Positions 61,221 to 64,000 of a stretch of 64,000 bases of DNA are shown here, one piece after another. The DNA is taken from NCBI GenBank assembly GCA_016721305.1, contig JADKIH010000023.1:134740-198739 (forward strand), read 5' to 3'. Within the stretch, counting starts at the first letter, position 1. Every line of letters starts with the position of its first letter. The notes under the pieces are model-generated. The model made no database searches. It was not told the origin of the DNA and was given only the letters and a program-made list of their open reading frames with translations. This DNA comes from Bacteroidota bacterium (GTDB taxonomy: Bacteria; Bacteroidota; Bacteroidia; AKYH767-A; 2013-40CM-41-45). The translations under genes were made by a program, and so were the position numbers.

Positions 61221-61860
61221 ATGAAATCAAAGAAAGTAAAGGAAAGCGGCGACGCATCGACGGAAGAGAAAATCAAAAGTGCAGCACGCTCGGTGTTTCC
61301 AAAAAGGATTTGCCGGGACACGCACACGCGATATCGCCGAAGAAGCGGGAATTAATTTAGCGCTTCTCAATTACTACTTCAGAAGTAAAGAGAAGTTATT
61401 CGACATCATTGTTCTTGAAACGATGCAGTCGTTTTTCAATTCAATGGCTGATGCTTTTAATAACGATCAGACTTCGCTCGAATCGAAAGTTGAAACGCTG
61501 GTTTCAAATTACATCGACCTTCTCACAAAGAATCCCGACATCCCGCTATTTATTTTAAGCGAGTTGAAAATGAATCCGACAGAAATCGTCAAGAAAATTG
61601 GGGTGAAGGATTTGGTAATGAATTCCTATTTCATGAAGCAATACATCGAAGAAGCCAATGCCGGAAAAATCGCCATGCTTCATCCGATGCATTTTATCAT
61701 GAATATGATGGGAATGATTGTTTTTCCTTTTATAGCAAGTCCGATTCTGAAAAGTCTGGGTGATCTTCCGCAGGATGACTTCAATGATATGATGCAGCAG
61801 CGGAAGAAAATGATTCCGCTCTGGATCAAAGCAATTTTAAATACTAATCCGAATCAATAA
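61221..61860 (+). CDS. TetR/AcrR family regulator, frameshifted
   Basis: From the ATG at 61221 the frame gives MKSKKVKESGDASTEEKIKS, AARSVF, and is lost near 61296-61300. It resumes as QKGFAGTRTRDIAEEAGINL, ALLNYYFRSKEKLFD, the TetR helix-turn-helix, and runs to the stop at 61860, about 213 residues. A one-base gain or two-base loss explains the break. The C-terminal domain (MHFIMNMMGMIVFPFIASPI) is that of AcrR-type efflux regulators. It leads the efflux operon and is probably its repressor. Confidence 0.8.
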
Positions 61861-61871
61861 ATCTAATAGGG

Positions 61872-63154
61872 ATGAAGCAACGCAGCTATTTTTCTAAGAC
61901 CTTGATTACTGTTTGCAGTTTAATTTTCACTGCAAACTTTTCTTTCGCTCAGGAGAACAATACTCTTACGCTGGATTCGTGTTTTACGATGGCCAAAAAA
62001 ATTATCCGCTCGTAAAGCAAATGGCGCTCGTTGATCAGGCGAAGGAATATTCGATTGAGAATGCAAATAAAAATTACCTGCCGACAATTGTTGTGAACGG
62101 TCAGGCGAGTTATCAGTCGCAGGTAACGGAATTGCCAATAAAGATTCCTAATCTGACACTACCAAGTCTGAACAAAGATCAGTACAGAATTTACGGCGAA
62201 ATTAATCAGCCGATTACTGATTTGTTCAATGTGAAAAATCAGAAAGAGTTGATCAATACAAGTGCAGAAATTGAATCACAGCGCACCGAAGTAGAATTAT
62301 ATAAGCTCAACGAACGCATAACGAATCTTTATTTCGGAATTCTTTAATCGATGCACAATTGCGGCAGACCGAAATACTCAAAGGTGACATTCAGGCCGGG
62401 CTGGATAAAACTAAAGCAGCGATCGACAATGGCGCCGCACTGAAGAGCAATGCAAATATTCTCAAAGCAGAAATGCTAAAAAAAGCTGATCAACGTTCTG
62501 TTGAGCTCGAAGCGAATCGTAAAGCATATTGCGAAATGCTCGGGCTTTTATCAATCAGCCTGTCGATGAATTAACTAAGCTTCAAACACCGGCAACGGTC
62601 ACTCAAAAACTGAGGTGAAACGTCCTGAGTTGAAATTATACGAGCTCCAAAAACAAACTTTCGAAACGCAGAAGAAATTATTGAACGCCCGCTATCTTCC
62701 AAAAGCCGGCTTGTTTTTGCAGGGAGGTTATGGTCGTCCGGCTTTGAACATGCTGAGTAATGCCTTTGAATCATATTATATCGGCGGACTTCGACTCAAT
62801 TGGAATATTACAGGCTACTATACCTTGAAAAAGGAAAAGAAAATTCTGGATATCAATCGCAGCTCAACAGATTTACAAAGCGAAGCATTTTTGTTTAACA
62901 CAAAATTAAGCATGTCGCAGCAAAATCGCGAAATCAGAAAGTACGAAGAGTTGATCACGAGCGACAACGAAATCGTTGGACTTCGCGAAAGCATTAAGAA
63001 TACATCGAAAGAGCAATTGCAGTACGGAATAATCACCGCAAACGATTACATCACTTATGTGAATGCCGAAGATCAGGCACGACAAAATTTGGCCATGCAT
63101 CAGATTCAATTGCTATTAGCTCAGTATACATATCAAAATACAACAGGGTTATAA
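61872..63154 (+). pseudogene. TolC family outer-membrane efflux protein, four frameshifts
   Basis: The ATG at 61872 opens a signal peptide (ending FSFAQ) and LDSCFTMAKK. Four single-base losses then break the frame: at the A run 61995-62001, the T runs 62343-62345 and 62546-62549, and the A run 62605-62609. Adding one base at each restores a continuous TolC-type protein of about 428 residues (NYPLVKQMALVDQAKEYSIE, ALKSNANILKAEMLKKADQR, TANDYITYVNAEDQARQNLA). All four losses are in homopolymers, which favours sequence error. In a tripartite efflux system TolC is the outer-membrane channel. Confidence 0.8.
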
Positions 63155-63165
63155 TTAGAAATATT

Positions 63166-64000
63166 ATGAAAAGAATTTCATCTGTCATTTTTATCGGATC
63201 GTTATCGTTCTGCTTTCTTCCGCACGGAAAGAAAGGTGATTACGATGCATCGGGATCGTTTGAAGCCGACGAAACAATTATTTCCGCAGAAGCATCGGGA
63301 AACCTAAAGCAGTTTAATCTGGAAGAAGGCCAAACTTTGCAACAAGGACAGGAAGTCGGATACATCGACAGCGTGCAGCTATCGTTAAAGAAAAGCAATT
63401 GGAAGCGCAAATCAGTGCCTTGTTGAGTAAGAAGCCGAATGTGTCTACGCAATGCCTGCTCTGCAAGAGCAATTAAAGACAGCAAAATGAACAGAGAAGA
63501 ATTGCAAATATGGCCAAGGCAGATGCTGCCACACAAAAGCAGCTCGACGATATCAACGGACAGGTTGAAGTCATCAAACGACAAATTGATGCGCAAAAAT
63601 CAACGCTCGATATCGCTATGCGAAGGCATCAGTCAAGATGTGACGCCATTGAGAGTTCAAATCGATCAGCTCAACGATCAGCTTCAGAAGTGCAAAAATT
63701 GAACCCGATTAATGGCACAGTGCTGACGAAATATGCGGAGGCAAAAGTTACTACTGCCGGCAAGCCACTTTATAAAATTGCCGATCTCACTACAATAAAC
63801 CTTCGTGCTTACGTTTCCGGAAATCAAGCTGCCACTGGTGAAATTGAATCAAAAAAGTAAAAGTATTAACTGACGACGGCAAAGGCGGATTCAAAGAAGC
63901 AGAAGGCGTGATTACCTGGATTAACGATAAAGCCGAATTTACACCAAAGACTATTTTGACCAAAGACGAACGAGTAAATACCGTTTACGCGATGAAGATA
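63166..64000 (+). pseudogene. HlyD/MFP family efflux adaptor, frameshifted and cut by the window edge
   Basis: The protein starts MKRISSVIFIGSLSFCFLPH, and GSFEADETIISAEASGNLKQ, a biotinyl-lipoyl-like segment. At least five indels follow. Frames join as KKKQLEAQISALLSKKP, ALQEQLKTAK, ANMAKADAATQKQLDDINGQ, INPINGTVLTKYAEAKVTTA and DKAEFTPKTILTKDERVNTV. This is the inner-membrane adaptor of the YbhG/EmrA type, which connects an ABC or MFS pump to TolC. The pump gene should lie to the right of the window. Confidence 0.8.

Overview
The window looks like a chromosomal contig from a member of the Bacteroidota, most likely an environmental Chitinophagales- or Sphingobacteriales-like bacterium. The evidence is at least seven secreted proteins with type IX secretion (T9SS) C-terminal sorting tails, many lipoproteins with short lipoboxes, PorT-type and DUF5777 outer-membrane barrels, YceI and SusD-free carboxypeptidase-regulatory modules, and promoters of the Bacteroidota type (TTG, about 20 nt, then TAnnTTTG or TAnnTTCG). 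AT-rich DNA and almost uniformly + strand genes fit this. Only the truncated sensor kinase at the left edge, a MocR regulator, one small membrane protein, a GIY-YIG relic and one tRNA-Lys lie on the - strand. The family names come from reading the translations; no database was searched.

Layout. 0-13 kb: a sensor-kinase start divergent from a Reg_prop propeller lipoprotein, then a run of secreted and T9SS cargo proteins with small DinB, cupin and lipoprotein genes. 13-14.4 kb: a gene-poor repeat island holding a decayed GIY-YIG nuclease between copies of a 120-150 bp repeat, a small broken membrane-protein gene and a long heptanucleotide tract. 15-18 kb and again 45.8-48.6 kb: two paralogous MBOAT plus SGNH/AlgX-like O-acyltransferase modules. 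21.8-24 kb: a MocR regulator divergent from a PNPOx-like flavoprotein, with two direct repeats 30 bp apart between them. 24.7-26.9 kb: an S41 peptidase followed by a complete subclass B1 metallo-beta-lactamase. 27.6-31.3 kb: a YceI lipoprotein, an ethylbenzene-dehydrogenase-like cytochrome lipoprotein, a small lipoprotein with a CX4CH motif and a DUF5777 barrel, which together look like an envelope electron-transfer unit. 33-45 kb: small metabolic and resistance-type genes (methyltransferases, GNATs, DinB, RsmH paralog, OsmC, esterase, pentapeptide protein, FrnE). 48.7-57.6 kb: GNATs, a PorT barrel, a prokaryotic pentameric ligand-gated ion channel, an SDR-ALDH pair, a DHFR-like protein and a thioredoxin-like protein. 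58-61 kb: a long propeller T9SS protein. 61-64 kb: a TetR-TolC-HlyD efflux operon cut by the window edge.

Two features cross gene boundaries. First, about two dozen single-base indels break otherwise sound genes. Most are losses from short homopolymer runs, and they cluster at 44.8-45.8 kb and 61.3-64 kb. Sequencing or assembly error is the simplest explanation, so several genes are annotated here as restored full-length reading frames with the break stated. Second, intergenic regions carry several families of structured repeats: TACTTAC heptamers, double hairpins, ATACCATTC elements and CGYTAT hexamers.
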